Assembly (NCBI GenBank): GCA_016271365.2
Contig: CM028129.1
Span: 843,590,001 to 843,654,000, forward strand
DNA: 64,000 bases
Origin: Neoceratodus forsteri
Lineage: Eukaryota > Chordata > Ceratodontiformes > Ceratodontidae
Direction: 5' to 3'
Shown piece by piece: positions 55,690-64,000 of this stretch; within the stretch, counting starts at the first letter, position 1, and every line of letters starts with the position of its first letter. A model generated the notes under the pieces. That model worked only from the letters and a program-made list of their open reading frames with translations, made no database searches and had not been told where the DNA came from. The position numbers and the translations under genes are program-made.

Positions 55690-56489
55690 CCCTTTACAGT
55701 ACAGATGATGTGTGCTCCCTGTCTGTTCATATGGTGGCCGGTCCGGAGTGTGAGGAGGGCTGTGCCAGTTGCCATATTGGATTTGTGACACTTACGAACA
55801 TGAGATGGAGCACATGACAGGGTGGTTTGCTGGGTGCCAGCAGTACAGGGAGCCCACTAGATGCCAGGGACTGCTTATGTTTGTACGGGGATTGGGATCG
55901 GTGGGTGGTGGAGGTGCTACTAGTTGATAGGAAATATTTATTTTATTATGGGGATGGGGTTGGAGGGCAGGGTTGCCACTGGACAGCAGGGACTGTTATG
56001 TTTTCTATGGGGCAATTGATTGGAGGAGGGGATGCCAGTGGACACCAGGGAATGATCTTTTTGTAATGAGGCTGGGAATCAGAGGATGAAGGTACCACTG
56101 GGCACCAGGGAATACTTACTTTAATATGGGGATGGGGATCGGAGGGCAGGGGGTGCCACTGGACATCAGGGAATGCTTACTTTAATACTGGGATGAGGAT
56201 CAGAGTGGGGGGGCAGGTCACAGGGGCAAAAACCTGCTACCACGTGCCAAGCAAACAAGCCCATAACAGGCATGCATATGGCCCCTAAGTGCTTTGCATG
56301 CCCAATGGGTTCATTTGCATGTTGCTAGCTGAATATCACACCAGGCATCCCAGCATTAACAGGTCTGGGGGGTGCACCAGTTCCATGCACTTTGTATGGG
56401 CTGCATACAACCCAGATCTATGTTGGGGCAGCAGTACTTGACTTTACGCTACCCTAACAAGGCCCTGTATTCAGTTGGATAGTGCCAGT
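55690..56489. other. Insert in L2 containing a 60-bp minisatellite
   Basis: This block replaces the RT palm region of the older L2. At 55845-56215 a unit of 60-61 bp repeats about six times; CAGGGAATG or CAGGGACTG starts at about 55865, 55987, 56047, 56107 and 56167. Because 60 is divisible by 3 the array yields a periodic open frame (55827-56066), which is not evidence of a gene. The left and right parts match nothing I recognise. Confidence 0.75.
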
Positions 56490-57150
56490 GCACTATCCGA
56501 CTGACTATCACGTCTTGGAACACTGCCCAGATGAAGCTCTTCCTTATCCTTCAGGACCTGAAGCCCGTAGTGCATGCCTTTATGATATCCAGGCTGGACT
56601 ATTGTAACGCTGTTTATCTTGGGCTATCTGGAGGTTTGATGCACCACTTGCAGCTAGTGCAGAATGCTACAATATGACTGATTGCCAGAGTTTCTCACTC
56701 TGAGCATATCTCTCTTGCTTTGCGTGTCTTTTACTGTCTGTCTGTGAGGTGGCACATCTCCTTCAAGACAGGTTTGTTAACATAAAATTCCCTACATGAT
56801 CTGGGTCCAGGCTACCTAGAAGAGCTCATGTGTCCTTATATTCATGACTACCCTCTCAGTTCTTTAGAGGTGGGCTTTTTGAAAGTCCTCAGATCTCATT
56901 TAAAGCTGTCTAGGGAATATGCCTTTGCAGTGGCTGTGCCAGTTTTCTGAAACCAATTGCCACAAGAGCTTCAGGATGCCCATTCTGCTGACAGTTTTAA
57001 GTGGGGATTAAAGCACTACCTTTTTGTAAAGGCTTACCCAAAAGATTCCTAAGCTGTTCCTATGACATCATTTATCATGCTGCTGTTAATGTGTGTATTT
57101 TGATGTTGTAAGGTACCCAAAGCCTTAGAAAAAAATACACTACTAAAACA
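56490..57150 (+). mobile_element. Older L2 LINE, part 2: RT C-terminal domain and 3' end
   Basis: Decayed frames show MISRLDYCNAVYLGLSGGLM, LQLVQNAT, FKTGLLT and NSLHDLGPGYLEELMCPY, and a VPVF-NQLPQELQDAHSADSF stretch with one stop. These match in order the C-terminal domain of the better L2 at 41.4-41.9 kb. It ends with GTACCCAAAGCCTTAG and an A-rich stretch. Confidence 0.85.
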
Positions 57151-57791
57151 ATTGGGTAAAGTGTGTGTGCAAAGTAAGCAGGGTCTATGAAAACAACTGA
57201 AACTGTTTGCTTGAAGGCAGGGCTATTGTGATGAGGGAACCAGTTTCAACAAGGTGTTAACTGAGAGATGGGGCCTTATAGGTCAGTTGCTGTGTGAGCC
57301 AGCTGTGAATGGTCTCAAGGCAAACTGTCAAGAGGAAAATGGAACTGACTGATTGGAATTGGTCAGAGTGGAAGCGCGCAAGGAGGTAAACAGCTATTTT
57401 AAACAGCAGAGCTTACTGGGGATGATGGAAGTGCAGTGGGAGTGCTGCCAGGGCAGTGTGATGTTATGTACACCTTCCTATGAAGGTATGGGTACATCTA
57501 CAGCTGCTGCAAGCTGGTCACTGCTCTGGAGAGGTCTGTTGCCACTCTGTAATGATAACTTGCTGCACAGAGTGGGGCTGGCAGCTGGGGTGTCTTGGTG
57601 GGCAGCAGGAGGAAGGATAGCATCCAGGACCCTGGGAGAGAACCACACTAGGCATGCTGCAAGAGATGAGTGATGCCCATCATCCAGTCTATGGATGGCA
57701 GGTGGTGGATACATCTATAGCCTTGGCATGGTGGTTGATGCTTTCATAAGGAACACTCTTAGGCTTGAGTGCAGTTAAAGGCAATATGGTG
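57151..57791. other. No recognised feature
   Basis: Two overlapping opposite-strand frames (57353-57673 plus, 57714-57478 minus) lack motifs. I do not support a gene here. Confidence 0.35.
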
Positions 57792-59168
57792 GCACATACA
57801 AACATATGAACATACGAAACTGCCAGCACATACAGGCCATATGGTCTATCAGGTCTGCTCACGTGTGCGACTATCAATCCATTATACTGCAGCTGACCCC
57901 CATCCCCCCATCAAGATGACCCTCCTCCTCACTTTGTCCCATCCTCTTTTAAAACTGCCCACTGACTTACAGGATACTACCTCTTCGGGCAGCGTGTTCT
58001 AAATAGACACCACCCTTTCCATGAAAAAATGCCTAATTTATCTCCTGAATCTTCCTCCCTCCAATCTCAGACCATGCCCCCTTATGTCTCTCCCTCCAAT
58101 AACTTAAAAATCCCCTCTTTACCAGTCTTGTTTATACCTGTCATGTGTTTGAAGGTCTCAATAATATCTCCTCTTCCCTCCTCTCCTCCAGGGAGTACAT
58201 GTTAAGCTCCCTCAGCCTCCCCTTATAGGGTTTGTTTTCCAATCCCATGATCATCCTCATTGCTCTGTGCTGGACCCCCCTTCAGTAATCTAACATCTTT
58301 CTTTAAGTATGGGCACCAATACTGCGCACAGTACTCCAGGTGCGGCCTCACCAATGAGCTGTACAGAGGCAGGATCACCTCCCTCCTCCTGGATGTGATT
58401 CCTCTAGCAATACACCCCATCATCTTGTTGGTTTTAGCTGCTGCCTTCCTGCACTGTGCTGAGTGGTTCATTTGCCTAATTATTATCACCCCCAAGATCC
58501 TTCTTTTCCTCTGTAGTGGCTATCTACACCTCTCCCAACTGATAACACCCCCCTTGGGTTCCTTGCTCCCAAGTGCATGACTTTGCACTTCTTAGCACTG
58601 AACCCCAGCTGCCATGTGTCTGACCTCTGACCAGTCTTCAAGTTTTATCAGATCATCCTACAGCCCTTGCCACCCTATTGTGCCATCCACCACCGCACCA
58701 ATCTTGGTATCATCCGCAAAAAGACTGATCTTGTTCTTATTGCCATGTGACATGTCGGCTATGAAAATGCCAAATGACAATGGGCCCAGTAATGAGCCCT
58801 GTGGCACCCGGCTCATTACAGCTCTTGGAGCTGAGAGTTCCCCTCCCACCACTACCCTCTGTTTCCTCCCTCCCAGCCAGTTCTTGATCCAATTCACCAT
58901 CTTTGTCCCCGCTCCCTGGTATCCCAACTTGCTGATCAGCCTCCCATGTGGCACCGAATTGAATGCCTTGCTGAAATCCAGATACAGGACATCCACTGCA
59001 TGGCCATTGTTCAGTGCCCTAGTCACACAGTCATAACAGTGAACCAGGTTGGTCTGGCAGGATCTGCCAGAGACAAATCCATGTTGTTTCCAGTCCTGGA
59101 GACCATTACCTTCTAGAAAGGTTACTAACCTCTCTTTAAGGGTTGTCTCCCTTAACTTTCCCACAATG
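57792..59168 (-). mobile_element. CR1-D fragment: RT and 3' end
   Basis: Minus-strand CR1 with 3' tail at 57795-57830 (ACATATGAACATACGAAACT on the plus strand). RT frames: QTNLVHCYDCVTRALNNGHA, DVLYLDFSKAFNSVPHGRLI, GVSRVPQGS-like (here MSRVPQGSLLGPLSFGIFIA) and KISLFADDTKIGAVV at about 59100-58690. Downstream are HSAQCRKAAAKTNKMMGCIA and YSSLVRPHLEYCAQYWCPYL (58495-58260). FADD is intact. The C-terminal ~150 codons are decayed. Confidence 0.9.
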
Positions 59169-59562
59169 CATACATGTGATATCTCCCTCTTTTCACAAGA
59201 TACTCCTGTTTTTTTGACTGAACTCCCTCCCTCCCTATTGGGACACAAAATCTCCTGCTTAAGTAAAATTCTGTCCAAAATATCCATTCATGGTTTTTTT
59301 TGGCAGATAAAGACACATAAAAAGTAAATTAGTGATGAATAATGTTAGTAATAACTTTATACAACTAGTTGCAAATTCTTTTTATTGCTTATTCTTGACA
59401 AAATGAAATATATTAAATGTTTTTAAATGCTTTTTTCTTATTTTTTTACGACATTTAAGGACAAACTCATGACGTTACGGCATCTCCCTACTAGCAGGCC
59501 AATCTCCCTACTAATTTGACCCAAATCTCCCTCTTAAGCAAGTTGGACATATCACATGTATG
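59169..59562. mobile_element. 394-bp inverted-repeat element with 5-bp target duplication
   Basis: Ends CATACATGTGATAT (59169-59182) and ATATCACATGTATG (59549-59562) are exact reverse complements. CAATG flanks both sides (59164-59168 and 59563-59567). Inside, TCTCCCTC/TCTCCCTACTA motifs recur near both ends. The middle is A/T rich with no transposase. It interrupts the RT of CR1-D between the PVSLTSL-like and HGFVSGRS blocks. The superfamily is not clear from a 5-bp duplication and a CA start. Confidence 0.88.
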
Positions 59563-60770
59563 CAATGGATAAGAAGCCTATTGGTCTAGAGTTGCCTGGT
59601 TCATCCTTGGGTCCACTTTTGTAGAGGGACACCACACGAGCCATCCTACAGTCCTGGGGTATGTACCCTGTTTCCAGAGATGTATTGAACAAGTTTGCCA
59701 ATGGCTCTGCCAGGACCTCCACCAACTCCTTCAGTACCCAGGGCTGTATGCCATCTGGTACTGTCGCCTTATCCCCCCTCAGTGCCCTTAAACCTTCTAG
59801 TAGCCTGGCCACTGTGATTTCCCTATCTGTCACCCCCTCCCCCGTGCCTACCCTCTCTATCCCTTGAGGTATTGACCCATCCTTCTCCTTAATAAATATA
59901 GAACAGAAGTATTCATTTAGCACTTCTGCCTGCTCTGCCCCTTTCTCTACCCACCCCCTCATCCTTCCTGATCCTTACTATTTGATCTTTGCGGATTCTT
60001 CTCTCTCTTATGTACTGGAAGAAGTAATTTTCCCCATCCTTGATGCCCTGTGCCAGCCTAAGCTCCCTGGAAGCCTTTGCTGCCCTGATTGCTCTGGTCA
60101 CCTCTCTAGGTTTCTTCAGGTACTACGTTCTATCTTCCCCTTCCCTGACTCTCTTGAATCTCCTGAAGGCTGTCCTTTTGGCCCTCACCTTTTCCAACAC
60201 CTCCCCCACTTAACCAACTAGGTTTCATGGCCCTATCCTTTTTGCTTTGTGTCTTGGTACAGGATCTCGTGGCCTCTGCATGTCCTAGCTTGATGACTTC
60301 CCATTTCTGGCAAACATCCATGTGTGGGTGGATTGCAGCTAGGTGCCTGGCCACTATTTCCCCCATCCTCTCAAAGTCAGCTTGCTTGAAGTCCTACACC
60401 ATGGTCCCTGTTACCACAGCCTCCATGCCCATGCTGAGTGAGAACCACACAGTGTGGTGATCACTCCCTGCCAGTGGATCCTCCACCCACAGCTCTCTGA
60501 CGAACTCCCCATTAGACAGCACAAGGTCCAGAGTGTTGCCTAACCTGGTTGGCTCATTTACCATCTGTACCAAGAAGCTGTCCTGAAAAGCCTCAAAGAG
60601 GACTTTGCTACCTTGTGCTTGAGGTGGCTGAGGTGCTGCAGTCCACCCCTGGCAGACTGAAGTCTCCCACGATCATGGTGTTACCCTTCCCGCTGACCCT
60701 CCTGATCTGTTCTGCTAGTTCTCTGTCCAAGTGCTCTGCCTGACATGGTGGCCTATATACCACCCCCATC
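59563..60770 (-). mobile_element. CR1-D fragment: RT start, linker and EN end
   Basis: RT start at 59962-59570 shows ALRGDKATVPDGIQPWVLKE, NTSLETGYIPQDCRMARVVS and LYKSGPKDEPGNSRPIGFLS. The linker (60366-59990) shows KWEVIKLGHAEATRSCTKTQ and ASRELRLAQGIKDGENYFFQ. EN end (about 60620-60400) shows LGNTLDLVLSNGEFVREL and the SDHHTVWFSL block. The order here is continuous and served as the guide for recognising the scattered CR1-A pieces. Several frameshifts. Confidence 0.88.
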
Positions 60771-61352
60771 TAGTTTCATGTCATAGTAGCAATTGCAAAA
60801 CAGTGATCACTATTATGGCAAGTGTATATCACTGAAAAACAAATCTGTGATATACACTTCCAGGCGACCCGACATCTGGAACACTAAAAAGTGTTTTTGT
60901 GGGGGGGGGGGGCTGTGCCCCCCGCACCCTCTCATGGGGGGCTTTGCCGCTTCACTCCCTGAATTAAGATTCTCAACTCCAAGGAGGTGCAAGTTGGGAA
61001 GGGGGCAAAATCCAGATTCTGGAAAAAAATTAAGTCCCGCAGCTACAGGCAGCAGTAAAATTTCCACACTCCCGGCCCCAGCCCCAAACCCAGTACCTGC
61101 TATGCCAGAGCTAGCCACCCACACCACCACCACACCACACAGCTAGTTTGGCAGCAGCAAGCACACCAGTCCCCTAAAACCCCTTCCCTGTCCCTCTCCT
61201 TCCTCTCGCTATCCCCCCTTCTGGTCACCCTTCCCTATGCATGCTTTTGCATAGGGTTGCTATCCTTGCAGGGTTGCCCATGGGGAAAGTGCTGAATATG
61301 AGTCATCATTTTGATGGTTGCCCATATTCAGTCACTGTCCTCACTGGATACC
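60771..61352. mobile_element. Family K non-autonomous DNA element, copy 2 (582 bp)
   Basis: Same layout as copy 1 at 27148-27694. It begins TAGTTTCATGTCATAGTAGC and ends GGATACC, like copy 1. It is flanked by a perfect 8-bp duplication CCCCCATC (60763-60770 and 61353-61360). The internal hairpin is AGTGTATATCAC...GTGATATACACT. Most CpG sites kept in copy 1 (GCGA, TCGC) are TG or CA here, so this copy looks older. A G-run at about 60900 and C/G-rich middle are shared. No open frame of note. Confidence 0.85.
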
Positions 61353-61412
61353 CCCCCATCCTAAGGGTCCTGTTTCTTGAATCCTGGAATTGTATCCATA
61401 GTGCCTCTGTGG
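61353..61412 (-). mobile_element. CR1-D fragment right of family K copy 2
   Basis: The plus strand ATCCTAAGGGTCCTGTTTC then TTGAATCCTGGAATTG matches the CR1-A EN at 23744-23775 (ATCCTGAGAGTCCTATTC, TTGGAATCCTGGATTTG). CR1-D is 5' truncated just beyond. Confidence 0.8.
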
Positions 61413-61502
61413 TGCAGGGAAGAGGGCAGGCAGCTAAGGAGGATGGAGTAAGAGGAGACTAGGAACATAGGCACTAGTTGGGGGGGTACCAAAGACAGGT
61501 AG

Positions 61503-62195
61503 GGTTGGGAGTAAGATGACAGAAACATAGAAACATAGAATTTGACGGCAGATAAGGACCGCTTGGCCCACCCAGTCTGCCCATTTCCCTACCTAATGGA
61601 TAAGCTGCAGATCGTAGTTAACCAGCAACCTACTTCTTCCTACCCCCACCTCCTAGAATTGCCTTATGACTGTCCCATGCATACTTGAATTCCACCACTG
61701 TTTTTGACTCCACAACCTCCTCCGGAAGGCCGTTCCATGCATCCACAACCCTATCTGTGAAAAAATACTTCCTTAAATTACCTCTGAGCCGCCCCCCATC
61801 TTCAAATTGTACCCCCTTGTTCTTGCACACCTCTTTTTGAAAGATTCTACCCTCTTGGACTTTGTTGATTCCTTCGAGGGTACTTGAAGAAGTTTCTATC
61901 AATGTCCCCCTCTCCTCCTTTCCTCGAGGCTATACATATTAAGCTCCTTTAGTCTCTCTTCATATGTCTTCCGGTGCAGACCCTGCACCATTTTAGTTGC
62001 CCTCCTCTGGACAGCTTCCATCCTGTCTATGTCTTTGTGGAGATTGGGTCTCCAGAACTGGACGCAATACTCCAGATGGGGTCTCACCAGCTGTCTGTAC
62101 AGAGGGATAATAACTTCCTGTTTTTTACTGGTGATGCCTCTCCCTATGCATCCCAGTATCCCCCCAGCCCTCCTTGCTGCCCTCTCAGTGACTGT
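61503..62195 (-). mobile_element. CR1-E: CR1 3' end
   Basis: 5'-truncated CR1 with tail AGAAACATAGAAACATAGAA at 61522. C-terminal frames: RPHLEYCVQFWRPNLHKDID (about 62080), [40 protein letters not shown] and [14 protein letters not shown]. Closely similar to CR1-F next to it and CR1-G at 47.85 kb. Confidence 0.9.
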
Positions 62196-62665
62196 AAATA
62201 TAGAAACATAGAATCTGATGGCAGATAAGGACCTCTTGGCCCACCTAGTCTGCCCATTTCCCTATCTAACGGATAAATTGCAGATCCTAGTTAACCAACA
62301 GCCTACTTCCTCCTACCCCCCCACTAGAATTGCCTTATGTCTGTCCCATGCATTCTTGAATTCCCCCACTGTTTTTGACTCTACAACCTCCTCAGGAAGG
62401 CTGTTCCATGCATCTACAGCCCTCTCTATGAAGAAATACTTCCTTACATTACCTCTGAGCCATCCTCCCTCTATCTTCAAATTGTGCCCCTTTGTTCTTG
62501 CACATCTCTTTTTTTGAAAGATGCTACCCTCTTGGACTTTTTTGATTCCCTTGAGGTATTTGAAAGTTTCTATCATGTCCCCTGTCTCCCTTCTTTCCTC
62601 AAGGCTATACATCTTAAGCTCATTTAGTCTTTCTTCATATGTCTTCTGGTGCAGACCCTGCTGTG
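62196..62665 (-). mobile_element. CR1-F: CR1 3' end, directly adjoining CR1-E
   Basis: Same strand and same family as CR1-E. Tail ATAGAAACATAGAATCTGAT at about 62199. The frame 62612-62313 shows [40 protein letters not shown] and VGEFKNAWDRHKAILVGG. Truncated at about 62665 (GTGCAGACCCTGC). CR1-E's 5' limit and CR1-F's tail abut, so one landed in or beside the other. Confidence 0.9.
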
Positions 62666-63229
62666 GTAGGGATTGGGGTATGAATCTGAGTGGAGAAGTG
62701 ACAACTAAGTCTGTTCCTGAAAGGAAAGATATTCATGATGTTTTTTTTGTTCCTGAGATCCTCCCAGCCATTGGGAGCATAGAAGAATGGCAGATGACAA
62801 TTAGGTGGGCTAATGATTGGCTAAAGGTGTGACGCAAAAGGAAGGGTTTTCCTTTTCTAACCAATTGAAATATTGTTTGGAGAATGGGGCATTTGTATTT
62901 GCTGGATGGGCCATGCATGCACCAGTAGGGAGTGGGGGTACTACTTGGCGGATTGGGATAGCAGTCAAAGGGATTTGGACTAGAGGACTGGTAGTAGAAG
63001 GCTGGTGAAAAAGATCACCAAGGGAGCAACAGCAAAGTAAGAGAACACCAGGTGACCAAGTGACTAGAGCAGCTGCATGAGGCATGCATTGCACATGAAG
63101 GTTTGCTGAAGAGGATGCTAGAAACAGTCATGGAGGATTGCATTCCTTTATATATCAAGGAAAAAGTGACAAGAGAAGTGGTCCCACTGGCACAATGGGG
63201 ATTTAAGGCAACTGATAGTGAACAAAATG
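62666..63229. other. No recognised feature
   Basis: No motif that I can assign. It may be the upstream part of the decayed plus-strand CR1 that follows. Confidence 0.35.
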
Positions 63230-64000
63230 AAGGTCTGTGAAAATGGGAATAATATGGATTTTGTCCTCCAGACTAGAGAAGAGTACAGAACAGAATACAG
63301 GGATGCAAGACTAGAATTAAAGATACCAAGCAGGGTATGCAAGCCAGGATAGCAGTTGGAGCTGCAGGCAGCACCAAAGTGTCCCCAGTAAACAAATGGA
63401 AGGAGCAAAGTTAAAGAGTGGACTGGGCCTCTGAAAACAGGGAGAAGAGGGGGATTATACTGTGAGGGAGCCAAGCGCAATGGCTGATATGCTCTATGAA
63501 TACTTCACTTTGGTGTTCATCAAAAGACCCCAGGGTGTGCTCATTGCGAGGGATGCTGGCATCAGAGGTAGCCATTCTGCAGCCTGTGGACTTCCCTCCT
63601 AACCTGGTAGCTGACTTCCTGGCAGAGATCAAGCCAAGTAATTCACAAGGGGCAGACAGAATAGTTGACCTACAGGATTAATTGTTTGGGCACTTGCAGT
63701 ATTATTTCATGAGTCTTTCCATACAAGTTTGGTGCTGGAGGACTGGAAAGTGCTCGTTGTTCTCTCTGTCTTCTTTAACCATGAAATTACTGACTGCTCA
63801 ACCTGACATCAGTGCTGGGCAAGATCCTAGAATAATTATTAAGGACAGAGTAGTTGGGTACAAGGTTGAGGCCAATGTTCTTGCACTCTTTCAGCACAGA
63901 TTTATGCGGGGCAGATTTTGCCAATCCAACCTGATCACTTTCTTGAGGATGTGGCTAAGGAGCAGACTAGAAGCAGGGATATGGATGCAGTCTATCTAGA
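63230..64000 (+). mobile_element. Strongly decayed plus-strand CR1: linker and RT start, runs off window
   Basis: Frames are broken every few dozen codons, but the order of remnants fits CR1. REEYRTEYRDARLEL comes from the linker. A LYEYFTLVF stretch stands for NEFFASVF (about 63490), and LEDWKVLVV for EDWKKANV (about 63740). FQHRFMRGRFCQSNLITFLR stands for QHGFMRGRSCQTNLITFYD (about 63890), and AVYLD ends at the window edge. This CR1 subfamily differs from the minus-strand copies. Incomplete on the right. Confidence 0.7.

Noticed and set aside
55827..56066. Open frame with a 20-residue periodicity
   Set aside because: It is the 60-bp minisatellite read in frame.

Overview
This window looks like repeat-dominated nuclear DNA from a non-mammalian tetrapod with a large genome. 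I favour an amphibian, possibly a caecilian, but only weakly. The reasons are the mixture of CR1, L2, L1/Tx1-like and an L2/Rex-like LINE family in one place, and a very common CR1 3' end whose complement begins with an AGAAACATAG-type tail. Species cannot be fixed from the sequence alone. I found no exon, rRNA, tRNA or other host gene that I can support. Nearly all coding signal is decayed retrotransposon ORF1, endonuclease (EN) and reverse transcriptase (RT).

Region 1 to 24.4 kb is one nested stack of insertions. The oldest layer is a minus-strand CR1 (CR1-A), present at 23.5-24.4 kb (ORF1 end and EN), as a 47-bp islet at 22694-22740, and at 1-1.5 kb (EN end, linker, RT start). A plus-strand L1 (L1-A) splits it and runs in pieces from 1.5 kb to its A-rich end at 22.69 kb. 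L1-A was in turn split by a minus-strand L1 (L1-B, 2334-12141), which is bounded by a 17-bp target duplication matching at 16 of 17 positions. L1-A was also split by two minus-strand L2/Rex-like LINEs (12742-16526 and about 17010-20874). The second of these keeps an open 469-codon RT frame. Between ORF1 and ORF2 of L1-B lies about 3.5 kb of foreign sequence, including a foldback element built of roughly 291-bp tandem units (7.53-9.56 kb) and a CpG-rich stretch with three perfect short hairpins (9.6-10.1 kb).

Region 24.4 to 27.1 kb holds unassigned sequence, a GT microsatellite and an A-B-B'-A' duplication that resembles LTR ends followed by primer-binding-like sites. Region 27.1 to 34.7 kb is a second long minus-strand CR1 (CR1-C). 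It is interrupted by a 547-bp inverted-repeat element (family K), a 919-bp GC-rich element with 20-bp terminal inverted repeats, a near-perfect 51-bp palindrome, and a plus-strand L2/Rex-like LINE.

Region 34.7 to 57.2 kb is less dense. It holds short tandem repeats, CR1 and LINE 3' ends, a well-preserved L2 RT (40.5-42.65 kb) and a tRNA-type SINE (42.7 kb). A 928-bp foldback element sits inside the TA tract of a 168-bp tandem unit (45.0-46.4 kb). There are also three related palindromic elements (46.7, 49.1 and 50.2 kb), other palindromes (52.8 and 53.5 kb), and an older L2 carrying a 60-bp minisatellite.

Region 57.8 to 64 kb is CR1 again. CR1-D (minus) carries a second family K copy with a perfect 8-bp target duplication and a 394-bp inverted-repeat element with a 5-bp duplication. 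Two CR1 3' ends follow, then a decayed plus-strand CR1 RT that runs off the window.

The genes do not work together as a pathway; the window is a record of transposition. I found no convincing new host system. The items most worth checking are the two foldback/tandem elements, the non-autonomous DNA elements with clean target duplications, and the shared 3' stem-loop of the L2/Rex-like LINEs.
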